Of a stretch of 64,000 bases of DNA, positions 50,857-60,022 are shown piece by piece (within the stretch, counting starts at the first letter, position 1; every line of letters begins with the position of its first letter). The DNA is from an uncultured Clostridia bacterium (GTDB taxonomy: Bacteria > Bacillota > Clostridia > Oscillospirales > Acutalibacteraceae). Where the stretch lies: NCBI GenBank assembly GCA_947623175.1, contig CANQGK010000005.1, forward strand, positions 1-64,000, given 5' to 3'. The position numbers and the translations under genes were made by a program. A model generated the notes under the pieces. It was not told the origin of the DNA, did no database searches, and saw nothing but the letters and a program-made list of their open reading frames with translations.

Positions 50857-52467
50857 ATGCATTTAGCAGCAGTCAGTCAAATCAATCACACCACCGTTTG
50901 GATAGCTATACCCATGCTTCTTTGTTTTTTCGCGTTGATGGTAGGCGTCGGCATTTCCTGCCGTAAGCACGCCACGAACGTCGACAGCTTCGTTCTCGGC
51001 AAACGCGCGGTGGGGCCCTGGCTTACCGCCTTCGCTTTCGGAACCTCCTATTTTTCGGCGGTTATCTTTATAGGCTATGCCGGACAGTTCGGTTGGAACT
51101 TCGGTCTCGCCTCTACCTGGATAGGCCTCGGAAACGCCTTTATAGGTTCCCTGCTTTCCTGGATCGTTTTGGGAAGGCGCACCCGCGTTATGACTCAGCA
51201 TTTGGAATCGAAAACCATGCCCGACTTTTTTGAAAAAAGATACGATTCCAAAAATCTCAAAATCGCGGCTTCGTTTATAGTGTTTATTTTCCTTATTCCC
51301 TACACCGCATCCCTTTATAACGGTCTTTCCTCGTTATTCAACAACGTATTTTCCATCCCTTATTGGGTAGTCGTTTTGATAATGGCGGTGCTCACCGGCA
51401 TATACGTTATTTTCGGCGGATATATGGCTACCGCCATCAACGATTTTATCCAGGGTATAATAATGCTCGTCGGCATCGTCGCGGTAATCGCCGCGGTATT
51501 GCACCAAAACGGCGGATTTACCGCCGCCACTCAGGCATTAAGCGACAGCGCCGGAGCCGAATACACCTCCCTTTTCGGGCCTAATCCCGTATTTTTGTTC
51601 TTCGTCGTAATGCTCACCTCGCTCGGTACCTGGGGACTTCCGCAAATGGTCGGAAAATTCTATTCCATTAAGGACGAGGGCTCCATTAAAAAAGGCACCC
51701 TCATTTCCACCCTGTTTGCAATCGTAGTCGCCGGCGGCTGTTACTTCTTGGGCGGCTTCGGCAAGCTTTATTCCGAGGAAATGGCGGCGTCGGGATACAT
51801 CACCGAAAAAAGCGTAATGTTTGACAAGGTGATCCCCACGATGCTCTCCGACCTTGCGCCGGTAATAGTGGCGCTCATAATAGTTTTGGTGCTTGCGGCG
51901 TCAATGTCCACCTTATCCTCATTGGTGCTCACCTCTTCGTCAACCCTCACCCTTGACGTTATAAAGCCCGCGGCTTCGCGCAAAAAGGAAATGAGCGAAA
52001 AGCAAAGCGTGCTTATTATGAGACTGTTTATCGTATTCTTTATCGCCGTTTCCGCGATAATCGCGATTTTAAAGGACAGCATCTGGAAGGATTCCGTATT
52101 TATCGCTCAAATGATGGGCGTTTCCTGGGGAGCCTTGGCGGGTTCGTTCTTGGCGCCCTTCTTATACGGTCTGTATTGGAAAAAAGCCACCCGCGCGGGG
52201 GTTGTCGCAAGCTTTATTTTCGGCGCGGGGCTTGAAATAATTCAGTTGGCGATAAGCGTAGGCTGGATATCCGTAGCGAATATCCCCGTTATTTCGTTCA
52301 TATTTACAAACTCGCTTTACTCGGGCGTTTTCGCCATGGTCGGCGGCTTGATATTGGTTCCGATAGTAAGCCTGCTTTCGCAAAAAACCATGCCCGACAA
52401 CGTAGATGAAAAATTCAGCTGCTACGACGTACAGGTCGTTACCAATAAAAAGAATTCCCTCGGTTAA
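50857..52467 (+). CDS. sodium:solute symporter (SSS family)
   Basis: 536 residues with about 13 hydrophobic helices. 'WLTAFAFGTSYFSAVIFIGY', 'LGRRTRVMTQHLESKTMPDF' and 'YDSKNLKIAASFIVFIFLIP' match the SSS family (PutP/PanF-like). 'AASMSTLSSLVLTSSSTLTL' holds the Ser/Thr-rich sodium site segment. The carried solute cannot be named. ATG 50857 follows AAAAGGAG. It is a single gene with its own promoter and terminator. Confidence 0.92.
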   Translation: MHLAAVSQINHTTVWIAIPMLLCFFALMVGVGISCRKHATNVDSFVLGKRAVGPWLTAFAFGTSYFSAVIFIGYAGQFGWNFGLASTWIGLGNAFIGSLLSWIVLGRRTRVMTQHLESKTMPDFFEKRYDSKNLKIAASFIVFIFLIPYTASLYNGLSSLFNNVFSIPYWVVVLIMAVLTGIYVIFGGYMATAINDFIQGIIMLVGIVAVIAAVLHQNGGFTAATQALSDSAGAEYTSLFGPNPVFLFFVVMLTSLGTWGLPQMVGKFYSIKDEGSIKKGTLISTLFAIVVAGGCYFLGGFGKLYSEEMAASGYITEKSVMFDKVIPTMLSDLAPVIVALIIVLVLAASMSTLSSLVLTSSSTLTLDVIKPAASRKKEMSEKQSVLIMRLFIVFFIAVSAIIAILKDSIWKDSVFIAQMMGVSWGALAGSFLAPFLYGLYWKKATRAGVVASFIFGAGLEIIQLAISVGWISVANIPVISFIFTNSLYSGVFAMVGGLILVPIVSLLSQKTMPDNVDEKFSCYDVQVVTNKKNSLG

Positions 52468-52509
52468 TGATTTAAATTTTTTTAAAACTACCTCCTTTCT
52501 ATGTGATGA

Positions 52510-52545
52510 GCCGCCGATATTTTCTCCGTATCGGCGGCGCTTTTT
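52510..52545 (+). terminator. terminator after the symporter gene
   Basis: GCCGCCGATA pairs with TATCGGCGGC around nine bases, then GCTTTTT. Confidence 0.85.
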
Positions 52546-52668
52546 ATTAAATATTTCATTTTAAAGCGGATTTTGCGACTTTTTTTGCATTTTTGCCTTG
52601 CATAGCTTGAAAATTTCGCATTTTAAGTGTATTATAATAATAACAATGATAAATTCAAGGAGAATAAG

Positions 52669-53259
52669 ATGTTTTTTAAATCAAAACCGGCATACGATTG
52701 GCTGGTAGCGGGGCTTGGAAATCCGGGTATCCGGTATGAAAACACCCGTCACAACGCGGGATTTATCGCTGCGGATAAATTGTCGGAAAAATACGGCTTC
52801 GATATAAACAAGCACAAATTCGAAGCGCTGTGCGGCGAATTTTCCGTCGACGGCAGACGCATACTCGTCATAAAGCCGCAGACCTATATGAACAATTCGG
52901 GACGCGCGGTAACCGCCGCCGCCGCGTTTTACAAGATCCCTGCCGACCGCTTTATAATTATGCACGACGATATTTCACTTGACGTAGGCAAAATTCGCAT
53001 GCGGCGAAAGGGCAGTGACGGCGGTCAACGGGGTATGCGGGATATAATAGAGCTGTGCGGCACGGACGAGCTTATGCGCATTAAAATCGGCGTAGGCAAA
53101 AAGCCGCACCCCGATTACGATTTGGCGGATTGGGTATTAAGTAAATTCCCGCCGGAGCAAAAAAGCGATTTGGAAAAAGCGATAGAAAATGCCGCATCGG
53201 CGGTAAAGGCAATCATAACAAACGGAATAGATTTTGCAATGAATAAATACAACGGTTGA
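52669..53259 (+). CDS. pth: peptidyl-tRNA hydrolase
   Basis: 196 residues. 'LVAGLGNPGIRYENTRHNAGF' (His of the catalytic site, in two parts), 'KPQTYMNNSGRAV', 'IMHDDISLDVG' and 'GQRGMRDIIELCGTDELMRI' are the Pth motifs. It frees tRNAs from dropped-off peptides. AAGGAG precedes ATG 52669. mfd starts seven bases after it, the common pth-mfd order of Firmicutes. Confidence 0.96.
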   Translation: MFFKSKPAYDWLVAGLGNPGIRYENTRHNAGFIAADKLSEKYGFDINKHKFEALCGEFSVDGRRILVIKPQTYMNNSGRAVTAAAAFYKIPADRFIIMHDDISLDVGKIRMRRKGSDGGQRGMRDIIELCGTDELMRIKIGVGKKPHPDYDLADWVLSKFPPEQKSDLEKAIENAASAVKAIITNGIDFAMNKYNG

Positions 53260-53266
53260 GGTCATT

Positions 53267-56200
53267 ATGGAATTTTTAAACAAAATATTGGCAAAGGATC
53301 CGGATTACGCCCTGTTTTTAAAGGATATAAAGAGCGGGCGCATTCCGATTGCCTGCACCGGGCTGTCGGGCATTCACAAGGCGGCGATTTTATCCGTCCT
53401 TTTTAAGGATACCGGGCAGAAAATCACAGTGATAACGCAGGACGAAGCCGCCGCCAAGGAGCTTGCCGACGATATTGCGATATTCGGAATAAGAACGATA
53501 AATTTCCCCTTGAGGGATTATTGCATAGGCAATTTAAGCGGCTTTTCGCGAGAGTATGAGCATAAAAGAACCGACACCCTGTCCGCAATTGCGGATGGGG
53601 ATTTTGACCTGCTTACCCTATCGATAGACGCCGCGCTGCAATATACGATTCCGAAAGAAGCTCTGTCAGCCGCGCGGTTTGCCTTAAAAACGGGCGATGA
53701 GATAAGCACCTCGGCGCTTACCGAAAGGCTTTTAAACGCCGGCTACAGCCGAAGCGAGATTTGCGAGGGCGCGGGGCAGTTCGCGGTGCGCGGCGGAATT
53801 TTCGACCTCTTTCCGATCACCTGCACATCCCCCTGCCGCATCGAATTTTGGGGCGACGAAATCGACAATATATACCTCTACGATCCCGAAACGCAAAGGC
53901 GTACCGATTCGGTTGAAAGTATCGAAATAACCCCCGCAAGCGAGATCATATACAATCGCGAAGAATTGGCGAATACGCTTTGCGAATACCTTAAAACCGC
54001 AAAAAGGCTTACGGAAAATCAAAAGAACAGAATATCGGCGGATATCGACGCGATAAACAACGGCGTTTTCATCCCGCCGGACAGATATCTGCCCTTTATA
54101 TATCCCTCACGCGACAGCGTATTGGACTACGTAAGCGACACCTTGATATTTATAAGCGAAAGCGGCAATATATCCGAGCGGTTCAAATCGATGCAGATAC
54201 AGCAATCGGCGGATATCGAGAACCTGCTCGAGGAAGGATTTTTATCCTCCGCTACCGCAAAGCTGTGGCTTGACCGCGCGGATTTTGACCGTAAAACCGA
54301 GAACGCCGTAATGCTCGAAAATTTCCCGAGAACCTCGTACGACGCGAAGATAAAGGATATCGTCAACTTTAATTATAAGCGTTCCTCCGCCTGGGGCGGG
54401 GATCTCGGCGTACTTACGGAGGATATTGCCTACATCACCGAGCAAAAGGGCGCCGTAGTTATATTGGCGGGTGAGGAACGTGCCGCAAAGGTGCTTACAA
54501 GCGAGCTTAACGAAAAGGGTATACCCGCCGTATTTATAAAATCGCCGAAAGAAGTAACGCCCGGCGTCACGGTAAGCGTCGGCGGACTTTCGAGCGGATT
54601 TGAAATACCCTCGCAGAGATTTTCGCTTATTACCCACCGCCACATCGCCAACGATTCCGGTCGGGTGAAAAAACGCCGCAAGGACAGCAAGCAAATCGGC
54701 TCCTTGGACGAGATACGCCCCGGAGATTACGTGGTTCACGAAACCCACGGAATAGGCGTTTTTGACGGCATAACCCGCATCACGAACTTCGGCGTTACCA
54801 AGGATTACATAAAGATCAAATACGCCGAAAGCGACGTTTTGTACGTGCCGGTAACCCAGCTTGATCTGGTTTCGCGTTATATAGGACGGGTGAGCGATGA
54901 CGGCGGCGTCAGGCTGAGTCGGCTCGGAAGCGGCGATTGGCAAAAAACCCGCCGCAAGGTAAAAGCGGCGGTTAAGGATATCGCAAAGGAGCTTACCGTA
55001 CTTTACGCCAAGCGTATGTCGATAAAGGGTTACGCTTTCGGACCGGATACCGACCTGCAAAACGATTTTGAACGCCGTTTCGAATACGACGAAACCGACG
55101 ACCAGCTGCGCTGTGTCAACGAAATAAAGCGCGATATGGAGCGCGATATTCCGATGGACCGTCTGCTTTGCGGCGACGTGGGCTTCGGAAAAACCGAGGT
55201 GGCGCTGCGAGCCGCCTTTAAATGCATAAGCGAGGGCAAGCAATGCGTATTGCTGGTGCCTACCACCATACTTGCCATGCAGCATTACAACACTATAATC
55301 CGCCGCTTCGGAGATATGCCCGTAACGGTAAAGCTGCTCGACCGGTTTGTCACACCGAAACAGCAGGCACAAATAGTCGCCGACCTTAAATGCGGCAGAG
55401 TGGACATGGTAGTCGGCACTCACCGACTTATTTCAAAGGACGTGAGCTTTAAGGATATCGGGCTTGTAATCATCGACGAAGAACAGCGTTTCGGCGTAGC
55501 CCAAAAAGAAAAGCTTAAGGAGCTTTATCCGTTTGTGGATATACTCACCTTAAGCGCTACCCCTATTCCCCGCACCCTTAATATGGCGATGTCGGGACTT
55601 CGGGATATGTCCTCCATAGACGAGGCTCCGGGCGACCGGCACCCCGTGCAATCCTACGTTATGGAGTATAATTCGGGAGTGATCATCGACGCGATAAATA
55701 AGGAAATTCGCCGCGGCGGTCAGGTTTATTACCTTCACAACCGGGTCGAAACCATTTCTCACTGCGCCGCCAAGCTCAAGCAAAGCTTACCCGACGCGAA
55801 TATAGGAATAGCCCACGGTCAAATGAGCGAGGACGAGCTTACCGACGTATGGCGCAAGCTTATGGAGCATGAAATCGACGTTTTGGTCTGCACCACGATT
55901 ATCGAGACGGGTATCGACGTGCCGAACGCCAACACCTTGATAATCGAAGACGCCGACAGAATGGGACTTGCCCAGCTCCACCAATTGCGCGGGAGAGTCG
56001 GCCGCTCGCCGAGACGGGCTTACGCCTATTTCTGTTTTGCCAAAAACAAGCAGATTTCGGACGTTGCCGCAAAAAGGCTCGAAGCCATACGCGAATTTAC
56101 CGAATTCGGCTCGGGCTTTAAAATCGCAATGCGCGACCTTGAAATACGCGGCGCCGGCAGTGTTTTGGGCAGCGACCAGCACGGCAATATGGAGTCGGTA

Positions 56201-56695
56201 GGGTACGATTTGTATTTAAAGCTTTTATCCGAAGCGGTAATGGAGCAAAACGGCGAAACTCCCGAGAAGGAAGTCACCTGCACCGTCGACCTCAACGTTT
56301 CGGCACATATACCCGAAAGTTATATCGAATCCCTCTCCGCAAGGCTCGGTATTTACAAGCGCATAGCCGCCATTAAAACCGATGAGGACGCTTCGGACGT
56401 CATAGACGAGCTTTGCGACCGCTTCGGCGAACCGCCGAAATCGGTTATGGGACTTATCGACGTCGCCGTTTTGCGCAATAAGGCGGCAAGGGCGGATATA
56501 ACCGAAATTACCGGCACCGCCAACACGGCGATATTGCATATAAATTCCGTAAAGCCCGAAATTATGGGCAGACTGTCGGAATATTTCGGCGAAAGATTTA
56601 TGCTCAACGCCTCCGAAGAACCCGTTTACGTAATAAAGCTTTCCAAAGGCGAAAAAATGTCCGCCCTCGTCTCCGAGCTCGGAAAAGCGCTGTGA
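53267..56695 (+). CDS. mfd: transcription-repair coupling factor
   Basis: 1142 residues. UvrB-like N-terminal part ('GQFAVRGGIFDLFPI'), RNA-polymerase-interacting domain ('RPGDYVVHETHGIGVFDGI'), RecG-like helicase with Walker A 'GDVGFGKTEVALRAAF', 'IIDEEQRFGV' and 'SATPIPRTLNMAM', 'LRGRVGRSPRRAYAYF', and a C-terminal TRCF domain. It removes stalled RNA polymerase at lesions and recruits UvrA. Length is normal for the family. Confidence 0.97.
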   Translation: MEFLNKILAKDPDYALFLKDIKSGRIPIACTGLSGIHKAAILSVLFKDTGQKITVITQDEAAAKELADDIAIFGIRTINFPLRDYCIGNLSGFSREYEHKRTDTLSAIADGDFDLLTLSIDAALQYTIPKEALSAARFALKTGDEISTSALTERLLNAGYSRSEICEGAGQFAVRGGIFDLFPITCTSPCRIEFWGDEIDNIYLYDPETQRRTDSVESIEITPASEIIYNREELANTLCEYLKTAKRLTENQKNRISADIDAINNGVFIPPDRYLPFIYPSRDSVLDYVSDTLIFISESGNISERFKSMQIQQSADIENLLEEGFLSSATAKLWLDRADFDRKTENAVMLENFPRTSYDAKIKDIVNFNYKRSSAWGGDLGVLTEDIAYITEQKGAVVILAGEERAAKVLTSELNEKGIPAVFIKSPKEVTPGVTVSVGGLSSGFEIPSQRFSLITHRHIANDSGRVKKRRKDSKQIGSLDEIRPGDYVVHETHGIGVFDGITRITNFGVTKDYIKIKYAESDVLYVPVTQLDLVSRYIGRVSDDGGVRLSRLGSGDWQKTRRKVKAAVKDIAKELTVLYAKRMSIKGYAFGPDTDLQNDFERRFEYDETDDQLRCVNEIKRDMERDIPMDRLLCGDVGFGKTEVALRAAFKCISEGKQCVLLVPTTILAMQHYNTIIRRFGDMPVTVKLLDRFVTPKQQAQIVADLKCGRVDMVVGTHRLISKDVSFKDIGLVIIDEEQRFGVAQKEKLKELYPFVDILTLSATPIPRTLNMAMSGLRDMSSIDEAPGDRHPVQSYVMEYNSGVIIDAINKEIRRGGQVYYLHNRVETISHCAAKLKQSLPDANIGIAHGQMSEDELTDVWRKLMEHEIDVLVCTTIIETGIDVPNANTLIIEDADRMGLAQLHQLRGRVGRSPRRAYAYFCFAKNKQISDVAAKRLEAIREFTEFGSGFKIAMRDLEIRGAGSVLGSDQHGNMESVGYDLYLKLLSEAVMEQNGETPEKEVTCTVDLNVSAHIPESYIESLSARLGIYKRIAAIKTDEDASDVIDELCDRFGEPPKSVMGLIDVAVLRNKAARADITEITGTANTAILHINSVKPEIMGRLSEYFGERFMLNASEEPVYVIKLSKGEKMSALVSELGKAL

Positions 56696-56721
56696 ATTAA
56701 AAATCCTCGGTAAACAGTAAC

Positions 56722-56773
56722 TGTGATGGCAAAAAGCGAGAAACGCTCAAAACTTTTTGCCATCACATTTTTT
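56722..56773 (+). terminator. terminator after mfd
   Basis: TGTGATGGCAAAAAG pairs with CTTTTTGCCATCACA around a 16-base loop, followed by a T-run. Confidence 0.9.
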
Positions 56774-56800
56774 ATAAAAAATTATAAAAAATCAAATATA

Positions 56801-56830
56801 TGTAACCAAAAGTTCAACTTGAAACGTTAT
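56801..56830 (+). promoter_or_regulatory. ECF-type promoter of the second sigma operon
   Basis: TGTAACC (56801-56807), 17 bases, CGTTAT (56825-56830). This is the form of ECF promoters (AAC-type -35, CGT-type -10), so the sigma factor may activate itself. Confidence 0.5.
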
Positions 56831-56864
56831 ATTATCAAGACGAACTTTAGGAGGTATGTTCGTA

Positions 56865-57407
56865 ATGCTTTTTTGTTGCGCGATAAATACGGATGAAAGA
56901 GACGAAGAAAAATTCGAAAAGGTTTACTTTACTTATAAAAATTTGCTTTTTTCTGTCGCAAAGAATATTGTCGGCAATACGCATGACGCCGAAGACGTTT
57001 TACAAAATGCGTTTTTGAAAATAGCCGATAATATGGATTGCATCGAAGAAATAATTTCCGCAAAAACAAAGTCTTTTTTAATAGTTATTACCAAGAATAC
57101 GGCATACGACTTGATCAGAAAAAACAAAAAAATTATTCGGCTTGAATCCCTGAAAAACGAACCGGTCACCGACAACGGCTTGGAAAATATTATCGATAAC
57201 ATCGCTTATTCGGATTTGTGTTATTGTATTAAAAATTTAGCGTCGCCATACAGCGAAGTTTTGTATTTTCACTTTGTCTATGACTATTCTATTAAAAAGA
57301 CCGCAAAAATCTTGAACAGAAAACCGGCAACGGTAAAAATGCAATTGGTACGAGGCAAAAAAATTCTTACCGATACATTAGCGGAGGTATACTATGAAAA
57401 AGACTGA
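56865..57407 (+). CDS. ECF sigma factor
   Basis: About 180 residues. Sigma-2 'HDAEDVLQNAFLKIADNMD' and 'TKSFLIVITKNTAYDLIRKN', a linker, then sigma-4 'ASPYSEVLYFHFVYDYSIKK' with HTH 'KTAKILNRKPATVKMQLVRG'. ATG 56865 has AGGAGGT nine bases before it; the ATG at 56856 abuts that site and is unlikely. It overlaps the next gene by 14 bases, as the other ECF pair does. AT-rich compared with mfd, consistent with acquisition. Confidence 0.92.
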   Translation: MLFCCAINTDERDEEKFEKVYFTYKNLLFSVAKNIVGNTHDAEDVLQNAFLKIADNMDCIEEIISAKTKSFLIVITKNTAYDLIRKNKKIIRLESLKNEPVTDNGLENIIDNIAYSDLCYCIKNLASPYSEVLYFHFVYDYSIKKTAKILNRKPATVKMQLVRGKKILTDTLAEVYYEKD

Positions 57408-58569
57408 AGAAATCATCAAAAACGCTTTCATAGACGCAATTTGCATAACGGATGATATACAAAACAGTTCCTTATCAGCCGAATTTGACGAGCGCCTTTT
57501 AAATTCCTGCAAAAAAAGCCGCAATAAATTTTACAAATGCTTTAATACAACAAGTAAACGCATAGCCTGTATTATTTCGGTGCTGTTTTTATCCTTAAAT
57601 GCAACCGTATTCGGCGTCGAGGCTTTGCGTAAACCCGTTGTCAAATCTTTACAAAGCTTTTTTGTAAATGTAAAAGACCGACTGTCCGGAACAAAAGCCG
57701 ATAATATAGCGTTACATTTTACAGATGACGTTACGGAAATTATTGTAACCGATTATATAACGTCATCGCCGAAAGAATACTTGATTGATGAAAACGAAAA
57801 AATATCCGAATTTACACAGCTTCTTTCAAATACCGAATGGCTGACTCCGAAGACAAAATACGAGGCGGAAGCGGATTATATATATTGGAAATTTCAATTC
57901 AAAAGCGGCGATAAAACAGTAACAACCGTAAATATGTGCGGTCGGATAGGCAAATTTGGCATTGTAGAAATTAACGACACTAAGAAATCCTATGTTTACA
58001 ATATTTCGGAGCAAGCTTACCTCGATATACTTGCCTTTACTTCACGAAAATACTATTTACATCAATCGGACATTAATTTGCCGGAAAAAGAAATCTGTAT
58101 AAGCTTCAAAAATCAAGCTTTATCAAAATTAAATTCCGAAGAGAAAAAATTTGTAAGTAAAGAGATCCGTGAAGCTCATATTATGACAGAAAATTTATTA
58201 CTCGATAGTGTTTCTCTTTTAAAAGAGCCGGACAGTCCTTATTGGGATTCCTTTATAACAGGTGAAAAGTCGGCCGATCCGTTTTCCGGCGAAGTATATA
58301 CGCAAAAAGAATATTGTTTTAACGGCGTTTCCGAAAAAATTCAAAATGCATACGATACCGTCAAAAACGATGAGGTGAAAAATTACTTAAAAATTATTTG
58401 CGAAGATTTACAATCGGCATGCGATAATCATGATATCGGAAGTTTATTTACCGTTCATGAAAGTATTCACGACCTTGATTACTTCGGAATTAATTATCCC
58501 GCACACTTTGAATTATTGGCGCCACCAGATTGGAACGGAATCAATATTTACTTTGGTCACTTGTATTAA
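57394..58569 (+). CDS. membrane protein, probable anti-sigma/sensor
   Basis: 391 residues. A cytoplasmic N-terminus of about 58 residues precedes a single TM ('IACIISVLFLSLNATVFGVE'). A large outer part follows with 'ALHFTDDVTEIIVTDYITSS' and a second half rich in helices ('IREAHIMTENLLLDSVSLL'). No named domain recognised. Position directly after an ECF gene, with overlap, and topology indicate a sigma-regulating membrane sensor (inference). GGAGG precedes the ATG. Confidence 0.65.
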   Translation: MKKTEEIIKNAFIDAICITDDIQNSSLSAEFDERLLNSCKKSRNKFYKCFNTTSKRIACIISVLFLSLNATVFGVEALRKPVVKSLQSFFVNVKDRLSGTKADNIALHFTDDVTEIIVTDYITSSPKEYLIDENEKISEFTQLLSNTEWLTPKTKYEAEADYIYWKFQFKSGDKTVTTVNMCGRIGKFGIVEINDTKKSYVYNISEQAYLDILAFTSRKYYLHQSDINLPEKEICISFKNQALSKLNSEEKKFVSKEIREAHIMTENLLLDSVSLLKEPDSPYWDSFITGEKSADPFSGEVYTQKEYCFNGVSEKIQNAYDTVKNDEVKNYLKIICEDLQSACDNHDIGSLFTVHESIHDLDYFGINYPAHFELLAPPDWNGINIYFGHLY

Positions 58570-58740
58570 GATTGCTGATGATTTATAAAAAATTCTTATT
58601 TTTTAATTTCTACTGTCACAGTTAGCAAATTTATTCCGTAATTATTTATAGAGCGGTGATTAAAGGAGTGATACCGATGCAAAGTGTAAAATAATTCAAT
58701 AATAAAAAACGGAAAATCAATAAAAAAGGAGAAAAAAATT

Positions 58741-59274
58741 ATGGGAATTAATCAAAATTTTTGCATTAACACGAGCGGTAAAACTTATCCGATTTATGAT
58801 GTCGATAAAGACGGAAAAAAGGTCGGAGAGCTTTATAACAGAGAGTCCTTTATAGAATACGGTGCAGAAGGCAGCCAAGTTTGTATCAAATTCTTAGGTC
58901 CGGACGGCGTATTCAAAAGTGCGATTATAGATACATGGCAACATCCTTTTAATTACAGTTGGTGTACAGATAAGCCGTACGGAACTGCTGTTATATCCGG
59001 TAAAAAATATTACACCTTTAAAATGAGAAAAAGCAAAAGCGTCTATAAAGCCGATGCGTCAAAATGGGGTACGGTTGCCGCGGGTTGTCTTGTGGCAACC
59101 ACTAATGCAGACGTCGGCAGTTCCCACAACGATTGGAAAGAAATTAATTATGTTCAACACACTTCCGGTGAGTGGGTAAAGGTTAACGGTGCAGGCTACG
59201 AACATGGTTATGTTGATACCGGTATTGCATCAGCCTCCGGATATACTACTATTCCTTTTTACGGTTCATGGTAA
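58741..59274 (+). CDS. hypothetical protein, Tyr/Trp/Gly-rich
   Basis: 177 residues, family not recognised. No signal peptide or TM segment. The N-terminal 'CINTSGKTYPIYDVDKDGKK' is followed by strand-rich, aromatic-rich sequence ('TWQHPFNYSWCTDKPYGTAV', 'YYTFKMRKSKSVYKADASKW') and ends '...IPFYGSW'. The composition recalls phage-tail or wall-binding beta proteins, but I cannot assign it. It has AAAAGGAG before ATG 58741 and follows the second ECF operon, whose promoter may also serve it. Confidence 0.7.
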   Translation: MGINQNFCINTSGKTYPIYDVDKDGKKVGELYNRESFIEYGAEGSQVCIKFLGPDGVFKSAIIDTWQHPFNYSWCTDKPYGTAVISGKKYYTFKMRKSKSVYKADASKWGTVAAGCLVATTNADVGSSHNDWKEINYVQHTSGEWVKVNGAGYEHGYVDTGIASASGYTTIPFYGSW

Positions 59275-59696
59275 TCATTTCATCCTAAGATAAAGTATAC
59301 AAAGAAAAATCAACCGATAACAGAAAATAATTTGATTTTGCTCCTGCTCTAATATTTTATGAAATGTGATAAATTCATTTCACCGTTCTATTGACAATAG
59401 CTACTTTATCTTGGATTTTTAACGATAACAATTATACTGTGAATTAAAAATCCGCTCTTTAATAATGACGTCAACGGTTGTAATAAAAGCTTTTGATTTC
59501 GCCTAATATGCAGCCGATGAAACAAATTAACCCGCAAATAAAATCCTCCGTTCGGATTTTGCTTTGACTTGAAAGTCTTTGCAATTTTCCCAAACGGAGG
59601 ATTTTTATAAAAAAGGAAAATAAAGGCTGTGAACCTTAAATGCATATGTTCATAGTCGAGTAAAAACTGTCATAGAATATACATAGGAGTGACGAT
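59275..59696. other. intergenic region with one large hairpin
   Basis: No supported gene. AAATCCTCCGTT (59541-59552) pairs with AACGGAGGATTT (59593-59604) around 40 bases that themselves fold weakly, ending in a T-run. This is a terminator for rightward transcription. A leftward frame across it lacks a ribosome binding site. Confidence 0.5.
59541..59606 (+). terminator. large-loop terminator
   Basis: Twelve-base arms as above, followed by TTTTT. It is about 270 bases after the hypothetical gene. Confidence 0.6.
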
Positions 59697-59942
59697 ATGT
59701 ATATTCCTACGTTGGATTCAAAAGCGGTCGGAAACGTAATTGCATATTTTCGACGAAAAAAAGGGGTATCGCAAGAAGTGCTCAGCGGGTTGGCGGATAT
59801 CGGTCGCAGTCACTTAAGCGCTATCGAACGCGGTGAGCGAAAACCCACACTTGAAACCTTGTACAGAATTTGCAAAGCGTTAGACGTAAAGATGAGCACG
59901 GTTATTTTAAAATTGGAAGAACAACTTGATATACAAAAATAA
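59697..59942 (+). CDS. XRE-family HTH regulator
   Basis: 81 residues, a single HTH_3 domain: 'VIAYFRRKKGVSQEVLSGLA', 'GRSHLSAIERGERKPTLETL' and 'ICKALDVKMSTVI'. No sensor domain. TAGGAG precedes ATG 59697. It stands alone, so its targets are not evident; small XRE proteins often come from phage or toxin-antitoxin regions. Confidence 0.9.
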   Translation: MYIPTLDSKAVGNVIAYFRRKKGVSQEVLSGLADIGRSHLSAIERGERKPTLETLYRICKALDVKMSTVILKLEEQLDIQK

Positions 59943-59985
59943 ATTTTTATACACTATGGCAAAATATTTTATTTAAACAAACTTT

Positions 59986-60022
59986 CTGCCGCACGGCAAA
60001 GGACGCCGTGCGGCAGATTTTA
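59986..60022. terminator. bidirectional terminator between XRE gene and thiN
   Basis: CTGCCGCACGGC (59986-59997) pairs perfectly with GCCGTGCGGCAG (60004-60015) around six bases; T-rich on the right. Confidence 0.85.

Noticed and set aside
54242..55423. 393-codon open frame antisense to mfd
   Set aside because: Lies wholly inside the conserved mfd helicase region; no ribosome binding site and no recognisable motif.
58678..58695. Five-codon frame after AAAGGAG upstream of the unknown protein gene
   Set aside because: Too short to support; could be a leader peptide but there is no further sign of attenuation.
59406..59645. 79-codon leftward frame before the XRE gene
   Set aside because: Spans a terminator hairpin and lacks a ribosome binding site.
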